A stretch of 64,000 nucleotides of DNA. It comes from RHLJ01 sp048058975. Lineage in GTDB: Bacteria > Bacteroidota > Rhodothermia > Balneolales > Balneolaceae. The notes under the pieces were generated by a model. The model had not been told where the DNA came from, did not search any database, and was given only the letters and a program-made list of their open reading frames with translations. The stretch covers positions 1 through 64,000 of the forward strand of contig JBLLNP010000010.1 in assembly GCA_048058975.1 (NCBI GenBank), in the 5' to 3' direction. Position 1 is the first letter of the stretch. Every line of letters starts with the position of its first letter. Positions 34,431-43,964 of this stretch are shown piece by piece. A program made the translations under genes and the position numbers.

Positions 34431-34502
34431 GTAATTAGATATAACAGTTAATTTAAAAGCTTATAACTGGTTCCATAAGCTCAAACGTTCAACCATTATT
34501 TT

Positions 34503-35918
34503 ATGAACATATTACTTACCGGAGCAACCGGATATATTGGGAAAAGAATACTTCCGCTACTCATTAACAAAGGACATCATGTATATTGCGGCGTAAGAGA
34601 TAAGTCCAGATTTAACCCTCCAACTTCGCTCAAACCCAATATTACTGTTATTGAAATAGACTTACTGGAAAAGGAAACGCTCTCTTCAATCCCGGAAGAT
34701 ATTGATGCTGCTTACTATCTCGTTCACTCAATGTCTTCTACAGGAGATTATAAGGATTTGGAGCAGAAATCGGCCATCAACTTCAGGGAAAGACTTTCTA
34801 AGACAAACGTTAAACAGGTAATTTATTTAAGCGGCATCGTAAATGAGGAGGAACTCTCAAAACATCTGGAATCCAGGAAAATGGTAGAGAATGAACTTGA
34901 AAAGGGGGACTTTAATTTCACTTGTTTGCGTGCAGGTATTATTGTGGGCTCAGGAAGTGCTTCTTTCGAAATCATTCGGGATTTAGTGGAAAAACTCCCA
35001 TTAATGATTGCTCCAAAATGGTTGGATACACGATGTCAACCTATTGGAGTAAGAGACGTTCAACACTTTTTGGTGGAATCTCTGTGTAAGGAAGAAACTT
35101 ATAATCGAAATTTTGATATCGGATGTAATGATATTCTCACTTATAAAGAAATGTTGTTAGGTTTTGCTGAAGTACGTGGATTGAAACGTAAAATATGGAC
35201 CGTTCCGGTTATGACTCCCCGACTTTCATCATATTGGCTCTATTTCGTTACCTCAACCTCCTATCGTTTGGCCCAAAATCTGGTAGATAGTATGAAAATA
35301 GAAGTAGTATGCAGGGATAATGAGATTAATAAGATTCTGGGCATTACTCCAATTTCATATCGGGAAGCATTAGAACGGGCCTTCGATACAATTGAGAACA
35401 ATGAAATTGTTTCCAGTTGGAAGGATTCTTATTCAAGCAGCGGAATGAAAATAAGTATCTCAGATTTTATTAATGTACCCAAGTTTGGATGTTTCAAGGA
35501 TATACGCTCCAGGAAATATATTGACAAGAATACCTCCGTTAATAAAATTTGGGGTATTGGAGGTAACAACGGATGGTATTATGGAACTTGGCTTTGGCAA
35601 ATACGTGGATTTCTCGATAAACTGTTAGGTGGAGTTGGTCTGCGCCGTGGCAGAACCAATCCTGTTGAAATTTCAGCAGGCGATGCTCTTGATTTCTGGC
35701 GCGTACTTTATGCCGATAAAGATGAAGGAAGACTGCTTCTTTTCGCTGAGATGAAGCTACCGGGAGAAGCTTGGTTGGAATTTAAAATTACAGATAATAA
35801 ACTATTACAAACAGCTACCTTCAGACCCAGAGGTGTATGGGGGAGATTGTATTGGTATGCTGTGCTACCATTTCATGGATTTATCTTTAGTGGAATGTTG
35901 AGAAAGCTAACTGATTAA
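34503..35918 (+). CDS. SDR-family NAD(P)-binding protein with DUF2867 C-terminal domain
   Basis: The 471 residues split into an N-terminal extended/atypical SDR domain (about 1-220; GATGYIGKRILPLL at the N-terminus, YLVHSM, IYLSGIV) and a C-terminal DUF2867 domain (about 320-470; ending YWYAVLPFHGFIFSGMLRKL). This fusion is common in Bacteroidota and cyanobacteria and is annotated as a nucleoside-diphosphate-sugar epimerase-like protein; no substrate is known. The classical Tyr-x3-Lys is not evident, so it may not be a redox enzyme. It probably stands alone. Confidence 0.85.
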   Translation: MNILLTGATGYIGKRILPLLINKGHHVYCGVRDKSRFNPPTSLKPNITVIEIDLLEKETLSSIPEDIDAAYYLVHSMSSTGDYKDLEQKSAINFRERLSKTNVKQVIYLSGIVNEEELSKHLESRKMVENELEKGDFNFTCLRAGIIVGSGSASFEIIRDLVEKLPLMIAPKWLDTRCQPIGVRDVQHFLVESLCKEETYNRNFDIGCNDILTYKEMLLGFAEVRGLKRKIWTVPVMTPRLSSYWLYFVTSTSYRLAQNLVDSMKIEVVCRDNEINKILGITPISYREALERAFDTIENNEIVSSWKDSYSSSGMKISISDFINVPKFGCFKDIRSRKYIDKNTSVNKIWGIGGNNGWYYGTWLWQIRGFLDKLLGGVGLRRGRTNPVEISAGDALDFWRVLYADKDEGRLLLFAEMKLPGEAWLEFKITDNKLLQTATFRPRGVWGRLYWYAVLPFHGFIFSGMLRKLTD

Positions 35919-35976
35919 TTAAGATTATAATTATTTATACTCTCCTGAAGTATCATCAATCTACTAAATTTTTTTA

Positions 35977-35984
35977 TACCTTTG
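35977..35984 (+). promoter_or_regulatory. Candidate -7 element for the S1 protease gene
   Basis: TACCTTTG fits the TAnnTTTG consensus, 65 nt before the protease ATG. No clear -33 element. Confidence 0.35.
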
Positions 35985-36048
35985 GTTTATGTGTGATTGT
36001 CCTAAGAAGTACAATCTAACGTAAATCTAGCCTTACATTAAAAATTAC

Positions 36049-37047
36049 ATGAAATTCTCCAAGTTAGCAGTATTCCTAATTTCGATTATATTCTTAAATG
36101 GTTGTCTGGGAGACAATAATTCAGACTCCGACACTGAATTAGCATTCGGAATAAGACATGACCGATCCCTCTCTCAATATGAGGAAATTGCTTTGAACAC
36201 ATCAGAAAGTCAGGAATTCCCTGATTTTTCTCCGGTTGTCTTTTTTGATTATAGCCTGGATGGAAGCGAAAATAAAGAATTTATAGCATCAGGCGTTTTG
36301 ATAAATGAAGAATGGATTCTGACAGCCGGGCACAATTTTTTTGATATTGAGGAACAAGAAAATCTGGCACCTATCTCTGGAATAAATGTATTAATTGGAA
36401 ATGACCCTAATAACCCTATAGCCGAATATTCTATTTCTGAAATAGTATTACATCCAACCTGGGAAAACGGTGATCAGGATTATTCAGATGCTAATGATCT
36501 TTCATTGGTTAGGCTCTCTAAGCCAATAAACTCAATTGTACCCGCTGTTTTAAATTCAAGTGCCACTGAAAATATAGGCGCTATTGTATGGCATGCCGGC
36601 TTTGGTGATTACTCCGAAACTAAAGGACAAAACCCGGATTTATACTCAAAAAAGCATGCCATTCAGAATATTTTAGATCGCAAAGTTTCCGGATTAAATA
36701 CGATGTTTGATGGTGTCAGCTATTCTGGTGGTTTACTTGCTTTCGATTTTGATGATCCCGATGGAAATATAAATTCATTGGGGGACAACATAATTAACGA
36801 GGATGAACAGATTCTTGGAGCCGGCACTAGTTCCAGTGGGGCGCTCAGCTTTGAAGGAGCTACTGTTAGTGGCGATAGTGGTGGACCACTATTTATTTTT
36901 CTTGAAGGAAGATGGGTGGTGGCTGGAATTCTTTCAGGCGGAGCATCGGAGCCAATAAATAACCATGAAGACGCCAGCTATGGTGATATTAGTATTTACA
37001 CCAGGGTTTCAACTACTTATGATTGGATCATATCAGTAATAGAATAA
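36049..37047 (+). CDS. Trypsin-like (S1) serine protease lipoprotein
   Basis: The 332 residues open with a lipoprotein signal (lipobox LNGC, about 16-19) and a short Ser/Asp-rich linker. The trypsin fold follows with all three catalytic residues: His in ILTAGHNFF (about residue 96), Asp in DANDLSLVRL (about 150) and Ser in GDSGGPLFIF (about 277). An acidic insert, DDPDGNINSLGDNIINEDEQ, precedes the active-site Ser and could bind Ca2+. It is probably surface-exposed and degrades external protein; specificity is not evident. Confidence 0.88.
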   Translation: MKFSKLAVFLISIIFLNGCLGDNNSDSDTELAFGIRHDRSLSQYEEIALNTSESQEFPDFSPVVFFDYSLDGSENKEFIASGVLINEEWILTAGHNFFDIEEQENLAPISGINVLIGNDPNNPIAEYSISEIVLHPTWENGDQDYSDANDLSLVRLSKPINSIVPAVLNSSATENIGAIVWHAGFGDYSETKGQNPDLYSKKHAIQNILDRKVSGLNTMFDGVSYSGGLLAFDFDDPDGNINSLGDNIINEDEQILGAGTSSSGALSFEGATVSGDSGGPLFIFLEGRWVVAGILSGGASEPINNHEDASYGDISIYTRVSTTYDWIISVIE

Positions 37048-37064
37048 ATGAGGTTATAAGGATC

Positions 37065-37823
37065 TCAATCGCTCTTTAATGTAAACCCAAACGTAAGAAA
37101 CTGATCTCCCCTTTTCTGGCCGGCAATTACAATGCTTTCGAACGTGTGAATGTAATTGATGTTTAAATCCATAAAGTCCCAGAGAGGCATGTCTAATTTC
37201 AGATCGGCACGCCATCTATAATTATTACTTTCTTCCAGAGAAGGCTGAATGTAGCTCTCGTGGTTAAAAATTAATTTATCTGTTATCAGGTGATACTTTC
37301 CATTTACCCAAATCGTCCCACGAAAAGTGTCGATTGAATTCTGACCGTTATATTCTGATCGGTTGAAACTTGTTCTTGAAAAATCGGTTTGTTCATATTC
37401 TCCGGAAATCGAAAAAACAAGCCAATTTTTTTTGTTATTCAATACTTTTACGGTTCCTCCTATCCCAAAAAGTGAGCGAATATCGATTGCCCGCCTGAAG
37501 TTTGTACTGATAAAGCCCAGCACAAACGGGTGTATTCTTTTATGAGGATTGTAGTAAAGAAAATTAAGGCTCAGAATGTCTTCATCAGCTTTTTGTTTAC
37601 CAAATTCCTGATACACATAAGAGTTTTTAGACTTAAACACCCAACTCTTTCCCGGCATTATGCTTATGTCAGAATTAGCGCGATAAATAAGTGTCTGAAC
37701 ATTTCCTCCCTGCCAAAACCCACTCATAGAAAGGCTGGCCTGAATATCCAGTGTATCGCTTTCGTTGATTTGAGCCGATAGAGAAACCGGGAGAAGAAGT
37801 AAGCAATAGAATACTTTTTTCAT
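37065..37823 (-). CDS. DUF481 outer-membrane barrel protein
   Basis: Starting at the ATG at 37823 gives 252 residues beginning with a signal peptide (KKVFYCLLLLPVSLSAQ). The rest is a 12-strand-like barrel of the DUF481/YdiY type: LSMSGFWQGGNVQTLIYRANSDI, SWVFKSKNSYVYQEFGKQKADEDILSLN, and closing DQFLTFGFTLKSD. DUF481 proteins are outer-membrane proteins, some salt-induced; the ligand is unknown. It converges tightly (17 nt) with the S1 protease gene. Confidence 0.78.
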   Translation of the reverse strand: MKKVFYCLLLLPVSLSAQINESDTLDIQASLSMSGFWQGGNVQTLIYRANSDISIMPGKSWVFKSKNSYVYQEFGKQKADEDILSLNFLYYNPHKRIHPFVLGFISTNFRRAIDIRSLFGIGGTVKVLNNKKNWLVFSISGEYEQTDFSRTSFNRSEYNGQNSIDTFRGTIWVNGKYHLITDKLIFNHESYIQPSLEESNNYRWRADLKLDMPLWDFMDLNINYIHTFESIVIAGQKRGDQFLTFGFTLKSD

Positions 37824-37984
37824 TGTATTTACAAAAATCAATTAATCAAATAAGCTGAGAGACTTTCTAAACTCAATGTTAGAATTATTAACCGAATTTA
37901 TCCTTGAGACGCTCTTTTTATTTACCCTCTAAATTTAATCTTATGAAATATGTAAAGCTTACTCTGATTAAAAAAAATCTATTA

Positions 37985-39055
37985 CTAATTTTTTGCATCA
38001 AGAATCATCTGCAGAAGTTTCCCGAATTCTCTGGAATTAACCCTGTTATCACGAATATCAGTATCAACTCTATGAACAACTACCATATCGTAATCCGGAA
38101 TAATCATCACATAATGACCTCCTGCTCCTCTTGCCGAATAAGTGCCTTCACTTAGCTTAACTTCTGGAAGATGAGGAAATTTGTTATGATCTTTTGCAAC
38201 CCACCACATATAACCATATCCATCAGATGAGTATAAGGTAGCATCAGAATGGTACGATGTACTTTCTTCTACCCAGTCTTCAGGTATAAGCTGATTTCCA
38301 TTCCAGTCCCCTTTTCTTAACATGAGCAGCCCGAACCTGGCCAGATCCCGCGCGTTAATTCTGAATGGATATGCCTGATGGATTGACTCTTCGCCGGTAA
38401 CATAGTTACCATCTTCAACACTAAAATTTTCCATCCCAACTGGATCAGCGATTTCAGTTTTTATCGCTTCATAAACCCCTTTTCCGGTCAACTTGGTAAA
38501 AATAGTTCCCGATACGTTGAAGTCCCAGTTGTTATAGTACCAGTGCGTTCCGGGCCTTTGGGTAAACCTTTCCGGTTTCAACGCTTTCATCCCCTGTGAC
38601 TCATACAGCGCCGGATGATATACTCCCGATCTGGATTTCAGGTTATCTCGTATAGTGGCCATCTTTTCTTCTTCTGATAACGGCGGTACATCATCTATTC
38701 CCAGATCAGCCATGGTAACATCAAGATCGATGGTACCATCTTTTACATAGTTGCCATACAACGCACTTAAAAAACTTTTTCTGATGGAATGAGTGTTATA
38801 CTTCTTTTCTACTTCTCCCCATTCGTATAGAATTTTACCATCTACCACAATCATCACCGCCGTAGTATTGATGGTGTTGGAATAGGCTTTGGCTTTTTCA
38901 AGCTGAGATAAATTATAACCGTAGTCACTTACTTGTTCTATATTTGCCCAGGAATTTCCGGGAAAGTTCTCCTGAGCCTGCAGGATTACAGGGTTGAGCG
39001 TTAAAAAAAGCCCTATGTAAAAAAAGAACTTCATTCGGGATAAGAAGTAATTCAT
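37985..39055 (-). CDS. Exported serine hydrolase of the S12/class C beta-lactamase-like family
   Basis: The 356-residue protein has a signal peptide (FYIGLFLTLNPVILQAQ, about 11-28) and the S12 fold: Ser-x-x-Lys in HSIRKSF at about 91-97 (nucleophile Ser and its Lys), Tyr-x-Asn in HWYYNNWDF at about 170, and the third-motif region GAGGHYVMIIPD near 316-327, where HxG/KTG is replaced by GGH. This family includes D-aminopeptidases and esterases. As the last gene of the five-gene D-amino-acid operon, D-amino-acid peptide hydrolysis is the favoured guess; it is unlikely to be a resistance beta-lactamase. Confidence 0.8.
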   Translation of the reverse strand: MNYFLSRMKFFFYIGLFLTLNPVILQAQENFPGNSWANIEQVSDYGYNLSQLEKAKAYSNTINTTAVMIVVDGKILYEWGEVEKKYNTHSIRKSFLSALYGNYVKDGTIDLDVTMADLGIDDVPPLSEEEKMATIRDNLKSRSGVYHPALYESQGMKALKPERFTQRPGTHWYYNNWDFNVSGTIFTKLTGKGVYEAIKTEIADPVGMENFSVEDGNYVTGEESIHQAYPFRINARDLARFGLLMLRKGDWNGNQLIPEDWVEESTSYHSDATLYSSDGYGYMWWVAKDHNKFPHLPEVKLSEGTYSARGAGGHYVMIIPDYDMVVVHRVDTDIRDNRVNSREFGKLLQMILDAKN

Positions 39056-39074
39056 TGTGTCCTCCGGTTATTAA

Positions 39075-40652
39075 TTATTGGTTTTTTCGAAGAACCTGTC
39101 CGGCTCTTATCGCTTGATATTCACCCTCTTTTACAGCTAATTGACCATTAATGATAACATAATGGATGCCTTCAGAATATTGATGAGGTTCTTCGAAGGT
39201 GGCTTTATCTATTATGGTTTCGGGATCAAAAATCACGATATCTGCCATCATCCCTTCTTCCAGCCAGCCACGATCTTGCAGCCCAAGTGATGTAGCTGGA
39301 AGTTTAGTCATTTTACGGATAGCCTCTGCAAGTGTAAGCGTGGATTTCTCTCTTACATAATGTCCTAATACTCTTGGAAACGTGCCGTACCAGCGCGGAT
39401 GCGGATGTCCGTCACCGGGTTCAACAAGGCGGCCATCCGAGGCTATCATAGTCATCGGATGTTGCATAATCCGCTCTACATCCTCTTCATTCATTGCATG
39501 AAATACACAAGAAGCCCCACCATTAACCTGGGCTTCAATTACCAAATCGGCACCGTTACTTATTGTTGGCTGTAATCCTTTAAGCTCAGCCCAATACTTA
39601 AGTGTCTTACCTTCCAGTTCCGGCATCCAATCTACTTTCGCAAACTGAACACGTGATAAATCCCCACCTCCACGATCGGTAAGCAGGTTATATTCAATTT
39701 CTTTTTTGATTCTTGCTCTTTGAACGGGATCTGCAACCCTTTCTTTAAAAGCGCTATTACCACCAGCTCTTGCCCAACCAGGAATAACTACAGATATCCC
39801 AGTATAACTGGCAGTATAGGGGTATTGATCAATTTTTATATCCAGACCCAGAGCCCGTGCAGAATCTACCTTCGCCAGAGTTTGCACACTTTTCCCCCAC
39901 ATTGGTTTTCCAATTACCTTGTGGTGTGTTAAGATAACAGGAATATCAGCCTCCTTGGAAATAGTTATTGCTTCCTCCACCGCAGGCATAAGTCCCAGAC
40001 CTTCTTCCCTTAAATGAGAAGTATAAATACCGCCGGCGGCAGAAGCTCTTTTAGACAACTCTATGACTTCATCTACTTTTGAAAATGAGCCTGGCAAATA
40101 TTTTAAACCTGTCGATATTCCGAAAGCACCTTCATCCATTCCCTGCTCAATCTGACCAGCCATTGTTTCCAGTTCTTCTTCGGTTGGGGCTCTGTTTTCA
40201 AGGTTCATCACATTTCTTCGAACCGTGTTATGCCCTACCAGGTAAGCAATGTTCATTCCTACTCCAATGGATTCCAAGGTATCAAGATGTGCTGCTATCG
40301 GCCAGGGACTCGTTCCATCAGGACCACCAAGCGCGGTGGTAACTCCCTGCCGAACCATACTTTCACCTAAAGGCAGTCTCAGAATCGGGTCCAGATGAGC
40401 ATGCATATCAATAAAGCCTGGAGTTACAGCCATTCCATTTGCATCAATTACAGACTTGCTTTTGGCTCCCGAAAGATCTCCAATTTTAATAATCCTTGAC
40501 CCTTTTAATCCAATATCGGTCACAATCGGTTCATCACCACTGCCGTCATAAACCGTTCCATTTTTGATAACGAGATCGTAATCAGCATTGCTGCCGCATC
40601 CCAATAGCAGAAGTATCAGCAATCCTTTAATTAAAAAGTGATAGTTATTCAT
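39075..40652 (-). CDS. N-acyl-D-amino-acid deacylase lipoprotein
   Basis: D-aminoacylases release free D-amino acids from N-acyl-D-amino acids. The 525 residues begin with a lipobox (LLLLGC at about 14-19) and then the amidohydrolase barrel: GFIDMHAHLDP (metal His pair, about 79-89), FGISTGLKYLPGSFS, IYTSHLREEG, VILTHHKVIG, MIASDGRLVEPGDGHPHPR and the closing ADIVIFDP. These are the landmarks of the D-aminoacylase subfamily. It lies 11 nt downstream of the M20 peptidase and 19 nt upstream of the S12 hydrolase, all on one transcript, and faces the periplasm or surface. Confidence 0.88.
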   Translation of the reverse strand: MNNYHFLIKGLLILLLLGCGSNADYDLVIKNGTVYDGSGDEPIVTDIGLKGSRIIKIGDLSGAKSKSVIDANGMAVTPGFIDMHAHLDPILRLPLGESMVRQGVTTALGGPDGTSPWPIAAHLDTLESIGVGMNIAYLVGHNTVRRNVMNLENRAPTEEELETMAGQIEQGMDEGAFGISTGLKYLPGSFSKVDEVIELSKRASAAGGIYTSHLREEGLGLMPAVEEAITISKEADIPVILTHHKVIGKPMWGKSVQTLAKVDSARALGLDIKIDQYPYTASYTGISVVIPGWARAGGNSAFKERVADPVQRARIKKEIEYNLLTDRGGGDLSRVQFAKVDWMPELEGKTLKYWAELKGLQPTISNGADLVIEAQVNGGASCVFHAMNEEDVERIMQHPMTMIASDGRLVEPGDGHPHPRWYGTFPRVLGHYVREKSTLTLAEAIRKMTKLPATSLGLQDRGWLEEGMMADIVIFDPETIIDKATFEEPHQYSEGIHYVIINGQLAVKEGEYQAIRAGQVLRKNQ

Positions 40653-40663
40653 ATCAGGCCTTA

Positions 40664-41962
40664 TTAGTTGTTTACGTATTCAGCTTCAGCAAGCGTAATA
40701 ATTAACGCGAGTTTTATTGCTTCAGCCCCATTTTTATTTATCCACCACTCGCCAAGTGAGTGCCCTCCGGAACCAACGCCTCCTCTTCCAATCGTTACCG
40801 ATGGAACTCCCAAATAAATTGGAATATTTGAGTTTGTTGATCCCCTCGTAAGTCTTGGCTCAGCTCCCATAAAAGTAGTAGCTGCTATTGCTCTTTGTAT
40901 GAGCGGGGTTTTAACATCAACTTCACCTGAGGGCCTATCTCCCATTTTTACTAATTCCAGAGAAACAGAATCACGAACCCCTGACCGATTGTACTCTCTC
41001 AAAGAACTCATCATTTCTGATTTGAATAGGGAATCGATTTGATTTAATCGTTCCGGGCTTACCGATCTCATATCAACTTCCATAAACGATTCGAAAGGAA
41101 TCGAGTTTACTGAGGTTCCCCCTCCGATTATTCCCACATTAAAACTGGTTCTGGGACCTGTAGAAACAAATTCGTGTGCCCGCTTTGTAAAATTGTTGAT
41201 GGCAACGCCTAATGCATGATGAGGGTTTGCTAGTCCAAATGCGCCCCATGAATGCCCTCCTCTGCCCTTAAATATGGCTCTGTATCTTTTTGAACCTAGC
41301 CCTGCATTATTAACACGACCAATTTCTCCTCCATCAATCGAAATCCAAGAGTCGATACCATACTCACCGCTTTGAAATAAATATTTAACTCCTCTTAAAT
41401 CACCCTGTCCCTCTTCTCCTACTGTTCCAATAAATAGAATGTCCGATTTTGTCTCCAAACCGGCTTGTTCCATTGTCTTTAGCAAAGCCAGAACCATTGA
41501 CAGACCACGGGTATCATCACCTATACCCGGTGCAAACAAAGTATCTCCACGCTGTTTTACTGTAACGTCTGTTCCCTCTGGAAATACTGTATCAAGGTGA
41601 GCATCAACCGCTACTGTTCGCTTGCCTTCAGTCCCTTTTCTTAGTGCTATCACATTTCCTTCTTTGTCAATCCATGCTCTGTCTGCTCCTGCTTTTTCCA
41701 ACATTCGCTTAAATTCTTCGGCTCGTACCTCTTCTTTAAAAGGTGGGGCAGGAATTTCTGTAAGGTGGATAAGATCAGCTATTGTTTCGGGTTCCAGATC
41801 ATCAATTATCCTGAACGCGTTTAAAACCGCCTTTTGAGAGGCCAGAGTGTTAATTTCTATCTGAAATTTTTCTTCCGCTACTTCCTGAGCAGTTGCTTTT
41901 GGTGCTGTAAGGAGAAGTACAGCCGATGCAATCAGAAGTACTTTGGTTTGTTTCACATTCAT
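40664..41962 (-). CDS. Exported M20-family peptidase (PepT-like)
   Basis: Using the ATG at 41962, the 432-residue protein starts with a signal peptide (VLLIASAVLLLTAPKATAQ). Metal-binding motifs of di-zinc M20 peptidases are seen: VDAHLDTVFP (about 117), GIGDDTRGLSM (about 148), the catalytic EE in GTVGEEGQGDLRG (about 180-190) and the last His in GSGGHSLGEWW (about 408). It resembles peptidase T/aminoacyl-peptidases. It sits between the transaminase and the D-aminoacylase; the signal sequence suggests periplasmic action. Confidence 0.87.
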   Translation of the reverse strand: MNVKQTKVLLIASAVLLLTAPKATAQEVAEEKFQIEINTLASQKAVLNAFRIIDDLEPETIADLIHLTEIPAPPFKEEVRAEEFKRMLEKAGADRAWIDKEGNVIALRKGTEGKRTVAVDAHLDTVFPEGTDVTVKQRGDTLFAPGIGDDTRGLSMVLALLKTMEQAGLETKSDILFIGTVGEEGQGDLRGVKYLFQSGEYGIDSWISIDGGEIGRVNNAGLGSKRYRAIFKGRGGHSWGAFGLANPHHALGVAINNFTKRAHEFVSTGPRTSFNVGIIGGGTSVNSIPFESFMEVDMRSVSPERLNQIDSLFKSEMMSSLREYNRSGVRDSVSLELVKMGDRPSGEVDVKTPLIQRAIAATTFMGAEPRLTRGSTNSNIPIYLGVPSVTIGRGGVGSGGHSLGEWWINKNGAEAIKLALIITLAEAEYVNN

Positions 41963-41981
41963 ATTTCCAATTTTTTGGGTG

Positions 41982-42839
41982 TTATAGGTAAACAACATTT
42001 TTTTTAAGTTGGCTGTATGCTTCCTGCAGCATTCTTGTTACCGGAGGGTGTTGCTCACCCGTGTAAAAATTATGATCATCTATCTTTCGGATTGAAGCAA
42101 TATGAGTGGTAGTCCCGGTTAGAAAGGCTTCGTCCATACTTTTTAAATCTTTATGCATGATCGGTGTTTCATGAACTTCCAAGCCAAGTTCCTTACAAAG
42201 ATGCAAGGTTATCTGTCTTGTAATTCCGTTTAAAATAAACTCGTCGGCTGGGTGAGTATATACAACAGCATCTTTAACAAAAAAAACATTGCAATGAGAT
42301 GCTTCTGTCATTCTCCCATCACGTACAAACAACGATTCGTAGGCATCTCTTTTAGCCGCATAATCGTTTGCCATCACGTTACCAAGCAATGAAGTCATCT
42401 TGATATCGCACCTTAACCACCGTACATCTTCAGTAGTAACAGCATTTAAGTGACTTTGATTGATATCCGGAACCGTTAAAGGCGTGGCATACATCATCAC
42501 TGTTGGTTCAGTATCAGCTGGAAACGCGTGTTTTCTTGGTGCAATGCCCCGGGTTATTTGTATGTAGATCAGGGAATCATTTTCCTGAAGATCAGAGGCT
42601 TCCAATAGCTTTTCAATTTTACTTTTTAAAACGGAAATATCGTATTGGATACTCACTTTTTTTAGAGAGTCTGACAGTCTTTGAAGGTGGGCATCTCCAT
42701 AAAAAAAATGGCCGTTTATCCGGATCAACACCTCATAAACTCCGTCTCCAAACAGAAAGCCACGATCAAATACCGATATCTTTGCCTCCTGGCTATCAAT
42801 GATCTTACCATTCAGATATACTTTTTTTGGATAAGGCAT
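41982..42839 (-). CDS. dat: D-amino-acid aminotransferase
   Basis: Dat moves the amino group of D-amino acids to 2-oxoglutarate (giving D-Glu). The 285 residues fit the fold type IV family: ISVFDRGFLFGDGVYEVLI at the N-terminus, VRWLRCDIKMTSLLGNV (Schiff-base Lys at about 145, in the D-AAT-specific context WLRCDIK), MTEASHCNVFFV and EAFLTGTTTHIASI. The WLRCDIK form separates it from branched-chain aminotransferases (IlvE). It is the second gene of the operon, 26 nt from the dehydrogenase and 19 nt from the peptidase. Confidence 0.88.
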   Translation of the reverse strand: MPYPKKVYLNGKIIDSQEAKISVFDRGFLFGDGVYEVLIRINGHFFYGDAHLQRLSDSLKKVSIQYDISVLKSKIEKLLEASDLQENDSLIYIQITRGIAPRKHAFPADTEPTVMMYATPLTVPDINQSHLNAVTTEDVRWLRCDIKMTSLLGNVMANDYAAKRDAYESLFVRDGRMTEASHCNVFFVKDAVVYTHPADEFILNGITRQITLHLCKELGLEVHETPIMHKDLKSMDEAFLTGTTTHIASIRKIDDHNFYTGEQHPPVTRMLQEAYSQLKKNVVYL

Positions 42840-42865
42840 ATTTATAAAAGACCTGAAACTTAGTA

Positions 42866-43861
42866 TTAGTTAATAAATCCCGGCAGGGATACTGTTGCCA
42901 TTGTTTGCAGCCCGGGTTGAGCAGCGAGTACACTCTTAATGCTGTTTATGGTGATCGCGCAGGTCGCAATATCCCCATTTATCCCACCATCAATTTCTGA
43001 AGTGAATGATGGAGTTCCTTTTACAGTAATTTTATCAAACGATCGTGGCTCACCAATGGCTGCTTTAAAGTGCATGGTTATTTTTCTTTCACCATTAACA
43101 TATCCATAGGAAATTTGTTCCACTCCCCGAGCGTCCCCTTTTTTAATTTCCATGCCGGGAATGCTGATATCTTTCTCTGCGATTACCGGATTCAGATCTT
43201 CCGTAACTTCATCAAGGGTTAATCCAATACAAGACGCGAGAAAATATACTGATTCCTTTAACCCAACATGGCGAAGTGTTCCTTCTTCTTCTTTGGTCTT
43301 AAAGGCTTTAAGATCTAGTCCCGCACCAATCTTCTTTTGAAATGGAATCCGTCTTGGGGTGGCATCTTGAAATCTCTCTACGGTTATGTTCTCAATTTCT
43401 TTACAAATTGAAGTGGTTACAGAAGGCAAATAATCCATCAAAAAGCCTGGGTTTACTCCTGTACCAAGGCAAGCTACCTGGTATTTCCGGCAAATTTCGT
43501 CGATTTGTTTCCCTGCTTCCGGGTTTTCCTGCCATGGAAAAGATAGTTCTTCACAAGTTGAGACTATGGGCAGACCCGCTTTTGCTACTTCTTCTACTTG
43601 TGCTACAAGCTTCTTAACATTTGAAACGGTTGTAATTATTGCTACATCTGGCTTGGAATCGAGTTTAGATAGCGCACTTACCAGGGAGCCATCTACAAAA
43701 ACACCCGAGGCTTCACCAATCGTCATAGTACCAAAATCTTTTCCTTTCAGCTCAGGGTTAAGATCTATAGCTGCAACTGTTTTAACTTCTTTTTTCTCGG
43801 CAATGTATTTTCCAATTTGTATGCCAAGCGGGCCTAATCCTATTTGTACAACCTTTATCAT
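42866..43861 (-). CDS. Amino-acid dehydrogenase-like protein (2,4-diaminopentanoate dehydrogenase / DapB-type fold)
   Basis: The 331 residues start with an NAD(P)-binding Rossmann motif (VVQIGLGPLGIQIGKYI) and the dihydrodipicolinate-reductase-like N-domain (VAAIDLNPELKGKDFG, VAIITTVSNVKKL). The central ACLGTGVNPGFLMDYLPS and C-terminal GARGVEQ-like parts (DARGVEQISYGYVNGER) resemble the 2,4-diaminopentanoate dehydrogenase group rather than true DapB. The actual substrate is uncertain: with a D-amino-acid transaminase and D-aminoacylase behind it, an amine or amino acid from the same pathway is likely. It is the first gene of the operon, next to the operator candidate. Confidence 0.75.
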   Translation of the reverse strand: MIKVVQIGLGPLGIQIGKYIAEKKEVKTVAAIDLNPELKGKDFGTMTIGEASGVFVDGSLVSALSKLDSKPDVAIITTVSNVKKLVAQVEEVAKAGLPIVSTCEELSFPWQENPEAGKQIDEICRKYQVACLGTGVNPGFLMDYLPSVTTSICKEIENITVERFQDATPRRIPFQKKIGAGLDLKAFKTKEEEGTLRHVGLKESVYFLASCIGLTLDEVTEDLNPVIAEKDISIPGMEIKKGDARGVEQISYGYVNGERKITMHFKAAIGEPRSFDKITVKGTPSFTSEIDGGINGDIATCAITINSIKSVLAAQPGLQTMATVSLPGFIN

Positions 43862-43891
43862 TTTTAAGTATTCGTTTAGTTTGGTTTATTT

Positions 43892-43942
43892 AAATTGGTA
43901 GGCAATCTATTTTATTTTATTCAGATAAGAGCATACCAATTT
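43892..43942. promoter_or_regulatory. Dyad operator candidate between the D-amino-acid operon and mocR-type gene
   Basis: AAATTGGTAGGC (43892-43903) and GCATACCAATTT (43931-43942) are inverted 12-bp arms with one mismatch, centred near 43917 in the 103-bp divergent region. MocR/GabR-type regulators bind two spaced half-sites of this kind, so it probably controls both directions. Confidence 0.55.
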
Positions 43943-43964
43943 TCATTTTTCATACACATCAATT

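Noticed and set aside
37904..38155. 83-residue plus-strand frame starting in the gap after the DUF481 gene
   Set aside because: Most of it lies antisense to the 3' end of the S12 hydrolase, and the hydrophobic start is not followed by a recognisable domain.
37985..39055. Beta-lactam resistance gene
   Set aside because: Only the generic S12 fold motifs are present, the KTG-type third motif is absent, and the operon context points to amino acid or peptide use.
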